From CAYVBJ01 sp964449075 (lineage in GTDB: Bacteria > Bacteroidota > Rhodothermia > Balneolales > Balneolaceae), in contig CAYVBJ010000004.1 in NCBI GenBank assembly GCA_964449075.1, positions 62,001 through 126,000 of the forward strand: a stretch of 64,000 nucleotides of DNA, read 5' to 3'. The position numbers and the translations under genes are program-made. The first letter of the stretch is position 1. Every line of letters starts with the position of its first letter. The notes under the pieces are model-generated. The model ran no database searches. It saw only the letters and a list, made by a program, of their open reading frames with translations, and was not told the origin of the DNA. Shown here one piece after another: positions 1 to 8,616 of the stretch.

Positions 1-396
1 TTTCTGAAAGCGGTAAATAAAGTGACATCAGATATGCCTCCGGCATCTCAAAAAACATCTTCTGTATCAACAGGGGCAGATGACAACGCCGGAACTATTT
101 TTCTCCGCGAGAACAAAAAAAATGTTCAGGTGGCCATTGATGATATCCTGTATCTGGAAGCTTCCGGGAATTATGTTAAAGTTATTACCGGGTCAGGTAC
201 GATAACCGTCAGGGAAACGATCGCAGAAATGCTGGACATATTATCAGCGGGAGAGTTTCTGCAGGTACACAAATCATTTGTGGTTTCCGTCCGGCATATT
301 AAAAGCATTCAGGGTAACCGTATTCTCCTGGAGCAGGATCACAGCATCCCAATCGGGAAGGTTTACAAAATGAATGTTAACGAATTGTTTGAGTAG
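1..396 (+). CDS. LytTR-family response regulator, C-terminal part (5' end outside window)
   Basis: The reading frame is open from base 1, so the gene starts upstream of the window; a GTG at 22 is not the real start. The first residues (FLKAVNKV) look like the end of a receiver domain of the LytR/AlgR type, followed by a linker of about 25 residues. The remaining ~100 residues are a LytTR DNA-binding domain, with typical elements: the basic strand IFLRENKK, the DILYLEASGNYVKV segment, the VHKSFVVSV segment and IPIGKVYK near the end. Such proteins bind direct repeats in promoters and are usually controlled by a histidine kinase of the LytS/YehU type. The partner kinase is probably upstream and out of view. 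The target genes cannot be told from this window. Confidence 0.9.
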   Translation, partial: FLKAVNKVTSDMPPASQKTSSVSTGADDNAGTIFLRENKKNVQVAIDDILYLEASGNYVKVITGSGTITVRETIAEMLDILSAGEFLQVHKSFVVSVRHIKSIQGNRILLEQDHSIPIGKVYKMNVNELFE

Positions 397-841
397 TGCC
401 GGGTGATGGGCCTTTATTTTAAATAAGGGAAAAGAAGGCCATAGAGGATGAATAAGCCAAACCTGAGCATTTTTCCATTTGTTCAAATTTAGTTAAATGT
501 GCCTAACATATAATTATACTCACCGGGGTGATAGTACTATTTATCTTTATAATAAATGGAATCAGGATTTGGGGCAAGTTGATGTTGAAATGTTTTCGAT
601 AAAAGGAAGAAAAGTCGGATAATCAGTTCCGATAAAAGATCCCGATAATAATTTTATGGGATTCAGAGAATCATCCATTAGCGGCTGACATATTTATCCT
701 GGTCGGTGGTCTTCGTCTAAAACCTTTCGTCAATTACTTATTGTCAACCAGGGTAAGACTGCAAACCGGGTGGATTTTCCAGGAATTTTATACATTATCA
801 AGTATAAAACACTGGTTATAATTTCATGTCGTCTTTATGTA
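397..841. other. Intergenic region without recognisable gene
   Basis: About 445 AT-rich bases between the LytTR regulator and the terminator of the next minus-strand gene. No ORF with protein-like composition was found on either strand. A weak GGCCTT/AAGGCC inverted repeat (409-439) lacks a T-tract and is not convincing as a terminator. Confidence 0.5.
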
Positions 842-874
842 TAAAAAAAGCAGCAGTCTATAAGCACTGCTGCT
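842..874 (-). terminator. Rho-independent terminator of the 905-1720 gene
   Basis: Perfect 9-bp arms AGCAGCAGT (849-857) and ACTGCTGCT (866-874) with an 8-nt loop. Read on the minus strand, the hairpin is followed by a run of seven Ts. It lies 30 bases beyond the stop codon of the minus-strand gene. Confidence 0.9.
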
Positions 875-904
875 ATGTAGCATTACAAGAACCGGTATTC
901 CGTA

Positions 905-1720
905 TTATTGTTCTTCTGCTTGCACAAAATCAATCAAATGCCATTGTTCAATACGAACCAATTCGGCTGTATTTAAGAATACATCCGTCATATACCCACT
1001 CGACTTTTCAGGATGAACTTCTTCCAGCATAGCATCATAGTCATATTCCATTACAAACTGATCCATGTTCTCATACATGTCAACAGCTACGTGGCTATAT
1101 GGAGTGCTGCTGCCATAAGGTTGATTAAGTGCCCATCCTTCCCAGCCAACACGTTTTCCATTTTCTATCTCTTTTTTATGCATAGGATGAAAAAGATCTC
1201 TTTCCATATTCTGGTAAGCTTCTTCCTTACCCATCGGTACCTTAAGATAAACGACTTGAATCATTTCCGCAGGTGAAGACATCTCTTCATCTGCAAATCG
1301 TTCCCAGCTGAACAAACGGTGCGTTTTTACTAAATTACGGGTTTTCCATATGGTCTCAGATAATTTATCCATGTCTTTACCCTGGTGAACCGATTCCAAC
1401 AAATCCCCAAATTCATTGGCAGATTTTATCTGTTCAAGATTTTCATAGATGCGTACAGTAACATAATGGTATTCAGCTCCCGTACCACCGGGAAAAGGAA
1501 CCGCCCAAAGAGACCAGCTTGCCATTTTACCCTGGTTTACAGCTTCTTGATGGACCGGCTTGGCAATTTCCTGCTCCATCGATACATATTCACCACCCAT
1601 TCCTTCCGGTACATACATAAAATCAACATAGGCAGCCCTAAAGTCTTGCCCGTTTGAGAGCATAGGTATGCTGCATATGAGGATGGTTAGTATAAAAACT
1701 CCTATTTTATTCTTTCTCAT
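905..1720 (-). CDS. Exported protein with two internal repeats, function unknown
   Basis: 271 residues. An N-terminal signal peptide is clear (basic MRKNK, hydrophobic core, likely cleavage after SNGQ). The mature part holds two related units of about 120 residues. Unit 1 has YVPEGMGGEYVSMEQ, KPVHQEAVNQGKMASWSLW and VTVRIYENLEQI. Unit 2 has YLKVPMGKEEAYQNMER, HPMHKKEIENGKRVGWEGW and VAVDMYENMDQF. The pattern (strand, helix with a conserved HPxH-like site, Trp-rich strand, YEN helix) suggests a tandem ferredoxin-like alpha/beta fold, as in dimeric alpha-beta barrel proteins; that assignment is inference. I do not recognise a specific family or catalytic residues. It stands alone, with its own terminator downstream. 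ATG start at 1720. Confidence 0.85.
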   Translation of the reverse strand: MRKNKIGVFILTILICSIPMLSNGQDFRAAYVDFMYVPEGMGGEYVSMEQEIAKPVHQEAVNQGKMASWSLWAVPFPGGTGAEYHYVTVRIYENLEQIKSANEFGDLLESVHQGKDMDKLSETIWKTRNLVKTHRLFSWERFADEEMSSPAEMIQVVYLKVPMGKEEAYQNMERDLFHPMHKKEIENGKRVGWEGWALNQPYGSSTPYSHVAVDMYENMDQFVMEYDYDAMLEEVHPEKSSGYMTDVFLNTAELVRIEQWHLIDFVQAEEQ

Positions 1721-2142
1721 AATAATATCCCATTTTTATTAATGTTGAGAGGTAATAGAGTCTGGGATTTAAAAAAGGGTAGATGCCTGTAAGTTTCAGA
1801 ACTTAGTTTAATTTAATCTAAAGGGCAACTGGTACTATCCTATTAATTATCAAGATGTTTTGTGGTATTTATTATGTAGCATAACCAGCAGATTTTTGTA
1901 ATATCTTCTAACCACCACAGTTGAAAAAGTTCTCATCTTTGGCAGCTCAGTCAGCCTGAACAACTTTGGTCTCACAAACAATATGACTCATTTCCCAGTT
2001 TTTTATGTCTCTAATTTACTATTTGTATTTTAAATATATTTATATTAATGTCTTCCATGCGTTTATGGATAAGTTTATATATGATTGAAACTACCCAGTT
2101 AAAGAGCTGCCGAGTCGATCTCATAAATTTAAAAGAAAATAA
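1721..2142. other. Intergenic region between divergent genes
   Basis: About 420 bases, very AT-rich, between a minus-strand and a plus-strand gene, so it should hold promoters for both. No convincing TTTG/TAnnTTTG pair, operator or small ORF was found. Confidence 0.5.
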
Positions 2143-3192
2143 TTGAATAAATACCCATCAACTTTTAAAGCGTTGGCTTTAGCAGTTTCTACAGCTCTGA
2201 TAACTTTAACAGTCTGGGAATTATACTTGCGGTCGATAAACTATCCTGTTGCTCCGGATGACGGAAAAGCCATATGGGCAGAACAACGCGCTCATATTGA
2301 TGATCTTGATTCTACCGGTGTAGTACTGATAGGTTCATCAAGAGTGTTTTTTAACATTCAAATTTATGATTGGGAAAAAATGACAGGCAATCGCCCGGTT
2401 ATGCTGGCAATTGCCGGGGCTAGTCCCATACCTGCATTTAAGGATATTGTTGAAAAAAGTTCTTTTGCCGGAACTCTTATCGTAGGAGTTACGCCTCCTT
2501 TGTATTTCAGTCCTATGTCCAACGATTTATCCTTCTACCAAAAAACGACAGAGTGGGTAGAGCATTATCATAAAAGAACCTATGCCAACCGACTGAATCA
2601 CCTGCTTTCGAAATTTCCCCAGGGCAACCTTGCTTTTTTAAACGCTACTTCCGAGAACCACTATAACCAACCGGACCTTAGAACGCTGATCGAGAGAATT
2701 CCGACACCTGCCAGGGTGCCTGGACCACCACCTTTTCCTTTTTTTGAATATATAGATATAAATCGAAATGTAACCATGCTTGACAGGGTATCCAGCGATA
2801 CTTCTTACGCCCGGCTGATCACGGATTTTTGGAGTTTTGCCATTCAGCCGCCACCGGATATGCCGCCTCCCGAAGTCATCGAAGAGATGAAAAACAGGAA
2901 TCTGCAGTTAAATGTCGATCTTGTTAAGAAATTTGAGGCGAGAGGGGGCAAAGTCATCTATATTCGAAATCCGTCTCAGGGTCCATTCAGACAGGCAGAA
3001 AATGGCGGCTTTCCAAGAGAAGCGTATTGGGATAAACTGATCTCAATTACCGGTTGCAAAGGGTATCATTTTGAGGATCATCCTTTTATGAGCATATATA
3101 CACTCCCCGAGTGGTCGCACCTGGCAACTGAAGACGCCCGACAATTTACCCGGGATTTGGTCAACCGGATGCAAGAGGATGGCGTCTTATGA
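2143..3192 (+). CDS. SGNH-hydrolase-like partner of an MBOAT O-acyltransferase
   Basis: 349 residues with an N-terminal membrane anchor (about residues 9-30) and an extracytoplasmic body. The segment VVLIGSSRVFF (GSSR at 64-67) resembles the Ser-containing block I of SGNH/GDSL-like proteins, and a late WSHLATEDA (His about 326) fits the catalytic or structural His block. The next gene is an MBOAT acyltransferase 26 bases downstream. Such pairs work like AlgI with AlgJ/AlgX: the MBOAT protein passes acetyl groups across the membrane and the SGNH protein transfers them to a polymer. The substrate is unknown. The start is TTG, directly after an in-frame TAA; no ATG would keep the membrane anchor. 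A Pro-rich stretch lies near residues 185-200. Confidence 0.75.
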   Translation: MNKYPSTFKALALAVSTALITLTVWELYLRSINYPVAPDDGKAIWAEQRAHIDDLDSTGVVLIGSSRVFFNIQIYDWEKMTGNRPVMLAIAGASPIPAFKDIVEKSSFAGTLIVGVTPPLYFSPMSNDLSFYQKTTEWVEHYHKRTYANRLNHLLSKFPQGNLAFLNATSENHYNQPDLRTLIERIPTPARVPGPPPFPFFEYIDINRNVTMLDRVSSDTSYARLITDFWSFAIQPPPDMPPPEVIEEMKNRNLQLNVDLVKKFEARGGKVIYIRNPSQGPFRQAENGGFPREAYWDKLISITGCKGYHFEDHPFMSIYTLPEWSHLATEDARQFTRDLVNRMQEDGVL

Positions 3193-3218
3193 TTACTTCA
3201 ACTAATACGTCGTAGCCC

Positions 3219-4634
3219 ATGTTATTTAACTCACTGGGCTTCATTGCCTTCCTCATCGTGGTGCTGTTGTTTTACTATTTACCTTTTCTTAGTTGGAAGA
3301 GTAAGAAATCGATGTTACTATTGGCCAGCTATATATTCTATGGCCTGTGGAATCCACCACTTGTAATATTACTTTGGATTTCCACACTTGTAGACTGGCA
3401 GGCGGGGAAAAAATTGTACCGGGAAAACAGCCGGCGCAAGCGAAATATGTGGCTGATGCTAAGCCTCATGGTAAACCTTGGCTTTTTGGCCTTTTTCAAA
3501 TATGGCGGTTTTTTGCTGGAGAATTTTATATATCTGTTGCAGTTTACAGGCATTGAGTATAGTCCGGCAGCACCCGATATTATCCTGCCGATGGGTATCT
3601 CCTTTTATACCTTCCAGACCATGTCCTACACTATAGATATGTACTATAAAAGGACGAAGCCTGCCAAAACTTTCCTGGATTTTGCATTGTATGTCACCTT
3701 TTTTCCACAGCTGGTTGCAGGGCCCATCGTTCGTTCAAGTGAGCTTATTCCTCAGTTTTACAAACCGAAAAAGGCGAATTTCAAACAGTTCCGCTGGGGA
3801 TTATTCCTGCTAACCTTTGGGCTGTTCCAAAAGATTATAATGGCTGATACCCTTCTTGCAGGGCCGTCGGATACCGTATTCGGTTCCGGCAAGATACTAA
3901 CATTATTGGATGCCTGGAGTGGCACACTTGCTTTCTCAGGACAGATATTTTTTGATTTTGCCGGTTATTCAACCTGTGCCATAGGCATTGCGCTGATGCT
4001 GGGTATTGTACTGCCCGACAACTTCAGGTATCCTTACGGGGCAATCGGGTTTTCCGATCTTTGGAGCCGCTGGCATATCTCACTTTCAAGTTGGTTGCGC
4101 GACTACCTGTATATTCCGCTGGGAGGCAATCGTCGCGGTCCGGTCCGTACTTATATCAATTTAACACTCACGATGCTGCTCGGAGGATTATGGCACGGGG
4201 CTGCATGGACCTTTGTTTTCTGGGGCTTGCTGCATGGTGTATACCTGATGATCGAACGGTTTCTAAAAAATTATGTAAGTATAACCTTAAATGCCTGGAA
4301 CGGTATTCTGCTGGCGCTGGCTACCTATTTTTGTGTTAACATAACTTGGGTATTTTTCCGGGCACCTGATTTTTCGACAGCAACCAATATGTTATCTTCC
4401 ATGTTCATGCTTAATCAGCAGGGAGAAAAAGTATTGCAGTTTCTTGATATATATATTGTAATGATTGTAACCGTTACTCTATTTTTCTCGCATTGGTTTA
4501 TGCGAAATACCTCTGTAAAAGAAGTCGCCGGAAAGCTGCCCTGGTGGATATTAGGAATTATCTGGGGTTTTATGATTTTAGTCCTTGCCATCTCGCAGGG
4601 AAGCAGCGAACAGTTTATCTATTTTCAATTCTAG
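3219..4634 (+). CDS. MBOAT-family membrane O-acyltransferase (AlgI/DltB type)
   Basis: 471 residues, a polytopic membrane protein with about ten hydrophobic segments. Family landmarks are present: LPMGISFYTFQTMSYTID, FFPQLVAGPIVR, RWHISLSSWLRDYLYIPLG and LWHGAAWTFVFWGLLHG. The last holds the conserved His pair, His326 and His339; His326 is the likely catalytic residue. AlgI-type proteins carry acyl groups, usually acetyl, from a cytoplasmic donor to an extracytoplasmic acceptor. The gene directly upstream encodes the probable SGNH-like transfer partner and the downstream gene is a universal stress protein. The natural acceptor (exopolysaccharide, cell-wall polymer or other) is not shown by the sequence, as no polysaccharide synthesis genes lie nearby. 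ATG start at 3219. Confidence 0.92.
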   Translation: MLFNSLGFIAFLIVVLLFYYLPFLSWKSKKSMLLLASYIFYGLWNPPLVILLWISTLVDWQAGKKLYRENSRRKRNMWLMLSLMVNLGFLAFFKYGGFLLENFIYLLQFTGIEYSPAAPDIILPMGISFYTFQTMSYTIDMYYKRTKPAKTFLDFALYVTFFPQLVAGPIVRSSELIPQFYKPKKANFKQFRWGLFLLTFGLFQKIIMADTLLAGPSDTVFGSGKILTLLDAWSGTLAFSGQIFFDFAGYSTCAIGIALMLGIVLPDNFRYPYGAIGFSDLWSRWHISLSSWLRDYLYIPLGGNRRGPVRTYINLTLTMLLGGLWHGAAWTFVFWGLLHGVYLMIERFLKNYVSITLNAWNGILLALATYFCVNITWVFFRAPDFSTATNMLSSMFMLNQQGEKVLQFLDIYIVMIVTVTLFFSHWFMRNTSVKEVAGKLPWWILGIIWGFMILVLAISQGSSEQFIYFQF

Positions 4635-4648
4635 GCTCAGGTAAAGTT

Positions 4649-5092
4649 ATGGCAGTAAATATAATGGCTCTTATAGATTTTTCACCTGTTTGTGACCGCA
4701 TTGTAAAGCATGCCGGCAAACTATCGGGACTGTATGGCGCTAAATGCTGGCTGGTACATGTAGCCGATCCCGATCCGGATTTCGTAGGCTATAAGGCAGG
4801 TCCTCAGTATGTAAGAGACCACAAGGCTGCCAAATTGCATAAGGAACATATACAGCTGCAGAATTATAAAAAGGAACTGGAACAAACTGGCATATTGTGT
4901 GAAGCCTTGTTGATACAAGGACAAATCAATCCCACCATTATTAAAGAGATCAAAAAACTTGAGATAGATTTGGTTGTCCTGGGAAGCCATGGCCATACGC
5001 GTCTCTATGATTTGGTAGTCGGTAGTGTCAGTGAATTCTTACTCAAAAAACATATTGTTCCGCTATTTATCATTCCATCCAGGAAACAGTAA
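4649..5092 (+). CDS. Universal stress protein (UspA family)
   Basis: 147 residues from the ATG at 4649; the frame is open further upstream inside the MBOAT gene, but that part is not protein-like in this frame. It starts with the typical strand and loop NIMALIDFSPVCDR and ends with GSHGHTRLYDLVVGSVSEF followed by PLFIIP. That is the G-x2-G-x9-G-S signature of ATP-binding Usp proteins, so nucleotide binding is likely. It lies 14 bases after the MBOAT gene and is probably co-transcribed with it. Usp proteins act in the cytoplasm in stress survival; a link to the O-acylation genes is suggested only by position. Confidence 0.88.
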   Translation: MAVNIMALIDFSPVCDRIVKHAGKLSGLYGAKCWLVHVADPDPDFVGYKAGPQYVRDHKAAKLHKEHIQLQNYKKELEQTGILCEALLIQGQINPTIIKEIKKLEIDLVVLGSHGHTRLYDLVVGSVSEFLLKKHIVPLFIIPSRKQ

Positions 5093-5533
5093 TTTAATAA
5101 CGAATAGTGCTTTACACTTGGAGCTGTTTGAGGTAAATCAGTTCATGCATGTTTTCCTGGTATATGACTTTTATATGTACCTGCTCTCCTGTTGCTATAC
5201 CTTCAACCGCTTGTTTACAGATAGCAGGAATAGGACAGTATAAGCGAAGGATCACCTGATCAGGTGTTGAAACCAGCAGGCTGACTTTAGATGTACGATT
5301 CAAAAATGATTTTTAATTATAGTAATCAATGATAATTCCTGATGAGTCATAAGTAAAACGATGTCAATAGTAACCAGGCATTCAGTATTGGCAAGAGGAT
5401 TCAGTAGACTATTAATGAATGGAGAAACTGTAAGAATTAATTCCTTATCGGTCCTTTACTAAAAATATTTACGGCCTAAAATTCTTTATTGCTTTGTCAC
5501 GCGGAATTCTTTCATTCGCTATTTACTGAAAGC
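5093..5533. other. Intergenic region with one doubtful small ORF
   Basis: About 440 bases between convergent genes. A 63-codon minus-strand ORF (5112-5303) has some protein-like pattern but only a TTG start just after a stop codon and no recognisable family. No other structure was seen before the terminator at 5534. Confidence 0.4.
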
Positions 5534-5565
5534 AAAAAAAGCCCTTAATATTTACTAAGGGCTTT
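5534..5565 (-). terminator. Rho-independent terminator of the metzincin gene
   Basis: Perfect 10-bp arms AAAGCCCTTA (5538-5547) and TAAGGGCTTT (5556-5565), loop of 8 nt. On the minus strand the hairpin is followed by a T-run. It lies 18 bases after the stop codon of the 5583-6596 gene. Confidence 0.9.
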
Positions 5566-5582
5566 AACTGAAATTTCAATTT

Positions 5583-6596
5583 TTAATTACTGGGCCAATC
5601 ACCATAAATACTATTATATGAGGCTTTATCCGTTCCTAAAAGATCTCGTTGTGTACCAAGGATTACAGCATTCATAACTGCTCTTGGTGAAACATGGAGT
5701 TTCAGGTTTCCCGGTTTGTTGCCTGTAACTGAAACCTTTCCAAAATGTCCAAAGCCAAGAGCATGACCATTTTCATGGAGAGCTACTGTTTCAATATCTA
5801 TGCCCTGAGAACTGTCTCCAGTATCTGTCCAGTCAAATGCATCATTATACCATACTTCTTTCAGAGCTATATCATCATAGCCATCATTGTTTACATCGGT
5901 AGGCTCTCCTGTAGCTGGATCTATCCAAATAAATGTAAATGCTACACCTAAAACGGAACTTCTGGCACCGGGGCCTAAAACTGCATCGAATATAGAACCC
6001 GGCAGAAATCCAACTTGTGATATATCGGCTAAAAATGGATTACCTCCCAATATAGCACTTGGATTCGCATTGGTACTTGGAAGCTTTTGCACCATTACCT
6101 TTGAATTAGCTTTTAGGTCATTCCAGGTTTCAAAAGAAGCATCAATAGCAGGAGTACCATCGACTTGTTGAGGAGATCCAAAATTGGCATCTGCAAATGG
6201 ATCAAACACAATATATGATAGGTTGTTTGTAGACCCTGGCCGCCGAGAATCCGAAGGCACCCATTGTGCGGTGAGTCTTTTTGTCCTGTCATTTGCGAAA
6301 ATTGTTTGACCGCCCTGTGAGGTAGGCCCGCCTATGCCTGTAACAGTTTCAGCATAAGATAGCCTGATTGGCAATCCATCCTGGGCAAGTTTTGCATTAA
6401 TTTCATTAAAATCAGATATCGAATTTAAGTCAAGATTTCTAAACTCCGATTCAATAAGAGCTCCGTCTGCATTTGGTTTAGTAAGTGTAGTTGGGGCACT
6501 TTCTAAACTTGATGAATTTGTGGAAGTTTCACTGCAGGAAACTGTCAAAAAAACAGCGATAAGGGTTGTTAGTATTATTTTAAATCGTGTAAGCAT
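5583..6596 (-). CDS. Lipoprotein zinc metalloprotease (metzincin, matrixin-like)
   Basis: 337 residues. The start MLTRFKIILTTLIAVFLTVS followed by Cys is a lipoprotein signal with a lipobox-like site, so the mature protein is probably lipid-anchored. Near the C-terminus is HENGHALGFGH (His274, Glu275, His278, His284), the metzincin zinc motif HExxHxxGxxH, and about 30 residues later AVMN (Met308), a good candidate for the Met-turn. Upstream DVNNDGYDDIALKEVWYND looks like a calcium-binding or structural loop. This fits the matrixin-like M10 group. The N-terminal ~90 residues could be a propeptide. No inhibitor or secretion partner is adjacent; a barrel-type lipoprotein is encoded 823 bases upstream on the same strand. 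ATG start at 6596. Confidence 0.85.
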   Translation of the reverse strand: MLTRFKIILTTLIAVFLTVSCSETSTNSSSLESAPTTLTKPNADGALIESEFRNLDLNSISDFNEINAKLAQDGLPIRLSYAETVTGIGGPTSQGGQTIFANDRTKRLTAQWVPSDSRRPGSTNNLSYIVFDPFADANFGSPQQVDGTPAIDASFETWNDLKANSKVMVQKLPSTNANPSAILGGNPFLADISQVGFLPGSIFDAVLGPGARSSVLGVAFTFIWIDPATGEPTDVNNDGYDDIALKEVWYNDAFDWTDTGDSSQGIDIETVALHENGHALGFGHFGKVSVTGNKPGNLKLHVSPRAVMNAVILGTQRDLLGTDKASYNSIYGDWPSN

Positions 6597-7114
6597 ATAG
6601 TTATACCTCGGTAAATTTAAATGAGATCAAACAAAGAAAACGTAATTGGTCTTTCTTGTTGAATCCCAGTTGATGGTTTTGATGATTCAATTGTAGATGA
6701 GCAAGCTCGTATCATCTATGCTTTGGCTAAGCCAAAATTAATATACTGTTGCAAGTAAATAGAACAAAAAGATTAAATCTTTCTAATGTTGCATTAGGCG
6801 AAAAAGAATTTGTAAGCAATGCATCCCCTGCCAGATTCTAACGTTATTGTAGACAACTTTTCCTATTACAATAGTAACAAGTGTTATATCACCGTGAAGA
6901 GTAATTGTTTGTTTAGAAAATGGTTCTACTAAGGGAGTGAAAAAGTGTCATATTATTATATGAATGGCAAATCAAGAGAAGATTAGATTGGCAAATTTTC
7001 CGCATTATAGCTTAGGTGAGAATTCAAGTATTTGTCAGGAAGCTACAATCACCTATATTATTTGTTGTCCTGATGTTGTCCCGGAATAGATTTTGCTCTT
7101 TTTAATGGCCACAA
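6597..7114. other. Intergenic region upstream of the metzincin gene
   Basis: About 520 AT-rich bases. It must hold the minus-strand promoter of the metalloprotease, but no clear promoter pair was found. No small ORF with a recognisable product was seen. Confidence 0.4.
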
Positions 7115-7159
7115 CAAAAAAGCCCTGAAAACTCATATCTCTATATCTTTCAGGGCTTT
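7115..7159 (-). terminator. Rho-independent terminator, 260 bases from the nearest gene
   Basis: Perfect 12-bp arms AAAGCCCTGAAA (7119-7130) and TTTCAGGGCTTT (7148-7159), 17-nt loop, followed on the minus strand by six Ts. The nearest minus-strand gene ends at 7420, so either that mRNA has a long 3' region or a small RNA ends here. A 64-codon ORF across the hairpin is not credible. Confidence 0.85.
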
Positions 7160-7419
7160 GATTATACTTAGGACTACTTTGATAAGGTATTAGATAATAT
7201 TCAAGTTGCAGTGAAACTGTACTCGTAAAACCAAATTTTTCAGGCAACGCACAGCTTACTGTAAAAGCCCACCAAAAGAAGAATGCCTGGTATAAAATTG
7301 TCTGCTGAAATTTGGAGAGATTCTGGAATCAATTGCTTCCTTTTTCTCATCAGGCATTTTCCTTCTTTCAGTTTTTAGCATTAGTATTTAAATCTTCAGT
7401 TTATTTAACGATTTTCATT

Positions 7420-8001
7420 TTACTTGTTTGAACCAACCGATGAAATTTCACCTTCAATAATAATTTCAAAGTCAAAGCCTGTATCAGTAAATGCTACAGT
7501 CCCATATTCAGTATAAGCGCCAGTGATATTTTCAAATCGTCCGGTACCATCCGTAATGGTATTATAATTTACAAATGTGTCGGGGCCTGTTAATTCTCCG
7601 TAATAGGTTCCGAATACTTGATCTCCATTTGCTGCAGTTGTAATACCGTATCCGTCTACATAATTAGGATTGGATTCATCTAAAATGTAATACGCGCAGT
7701 GTGAGAAGTATACTTCTACCTTTCCAAGATGCGATGTAACGCCACTGCCAGTACCACTTATTGCTACGGTACCTTCCGGACAGTCATCACGAGTAATATC
7801 AAATCCACCCGATCCTGAACCTGTACCCTTGTAAGGGACCATTTTAATGGTTTTCAAGGGCGACATTTCAATAATAGAGTTATCTGCCAATACTCCATCA
7901 TCTGATTCGCTAACTATCGTTGATTCACAGCCTGCAATCAGAAAAGAACCAATTACAAACGATATGAATAACGCCTGTATTATTAATTTTGCTTTTTTCA
8001 T
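7420..8001 (-). CDS. Lipoprotein, possibly with an allene-oxide-cyclase-like barrel
   Basis: 193 residues from the ATG at 8001; a GTG at 8013 would add VNN-type residues before the signal and is less likely. The signal peptide MKKAKLIIQALFISFVIG is followed by FLIAGC, a lipobox. The mature part is rich in Gly, Thr and Tyr: SGVTSHLGKVEVYFSH, GDQVFGTYYGELTG and ITDGTGRFENITGAYTEYG. The last pattern (a gradient of THLG, DxxxGTY and GGTGRFxxxTG elements) resembles the allene oxide cyclase barrel-like domain found in bacterial exported proteins of unknown role; this is my recollection of the family and should be checked by profile search. Two Cys in the mature part could form a disulfide. It is transcribed alone. 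Confidence 0.75.
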   Translation of the reverse strand: MKKAKLIIQALFISFVIGSFLIAGCESTIVSESDDGVLADNSIIEMSPLKTIKMVPYKGTGSGSGGFDITRDDCPEGTVAISGTGSGVTSHLGKVEVYFSHCAYYILDESNPNYVDGYGITTAANGDQVFGTYYGELTGPDTFVNYNTITDGTGRFENITGAYTEYGTVAFTDTGFDFEIIIEGEISSVGSNK

Positions 8002-8419
8002 GTTATTCACCACTACTGTTTTATTAGAGGGTAAAGCCTCTTGATATCTTTTCTCTAAAAAGAGTATTTAGTTCTTTGCAAAAAAACTAATTAATACAGC
8101 TTGTGAAAATTGTATAAGCAGATCCCTTTTGTTGGTACTTATAAGTAACTGCTTTATTTAAATTTAGATTACCAATATTAAGTAGGTATGAATTCTTTGG
8201 CTTTTATTACGTGAAAACCGGGGGCGGGAATGGTGCTTTATCTTTATATAGCGGGTTAAACTTGAGATTTCCTGCAATCATTAATATTGACCTGAAAAGA
8301 GGGTTTTTTTGCGCTTATGTGGACAAGCTCATGTTGGAAAAGGCTATTCTTTCTATAAAATGTTGTAGAATCATCACTAAATATTGTTGTCTCAGGAAAA
8401 AATTCCTCTTGAATATTCC
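8002..8419. other. Intergenic region upstream of the barrel lipoprotein
   Basis: About 420 bases between the lipoprotein start and the tRNA terminator. The plus-strand ORF that crosses into the tRNA (8211-8558) is spurious. No other gene or motif was identified. Confidence 0.5.
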
Positions 8420-8470
8420 CAAAAACAAAAAAGCCCTGCAAGATCATAACATGATGTCTTACAGGGCTTT
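8420..8470 (-). terminator. Rho-independent terminator of tRNA-Phe
   Basis: A long hairpin pairing AAAGCCCTG (8430-8438) with CAGGGCTTT (8462-8470), extended inward by further pairs (AAGA/TCTT and TCAT/ATGA) with small bulges. On the minus strand it ends in a T-rich run interrupted by one G. It begins about 10 bases after the tRNA 3' end. Confidence 0.85.
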
Positions 8471-8479
8471 ACTCAAAAG

Positions 8480-8552
<73 letters not shown>

Positions 8553-8616
8553 TCTTAAGAAGACTTCAAATATAAGAGCTTTTCATTCCTAACACAATGC
8601 AGAATATCCGGAATCA

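Noticed and set aside
4493..4648. Upstream extension of the universal stress protein frame
   Set aside because: It overlaps the MBOAT coding region, and the residues are not Usp-like; the ATG at 4649 begins the family.
5112..5303. 63-codon minus-strand ORF after the universal stress gene
   Set aside because: Only a TTG start, preceded by a stop codon four codons upstream, and no recognisable family. Some protein-like pattern remains, so a decayed fragment is possible, but it is not reported as a gene.
7053..7247. 64-codon minus-strand ORF
   Set aside because: It runs through the terminator hairpin at 7119-7159, whose arms account for its central residues.
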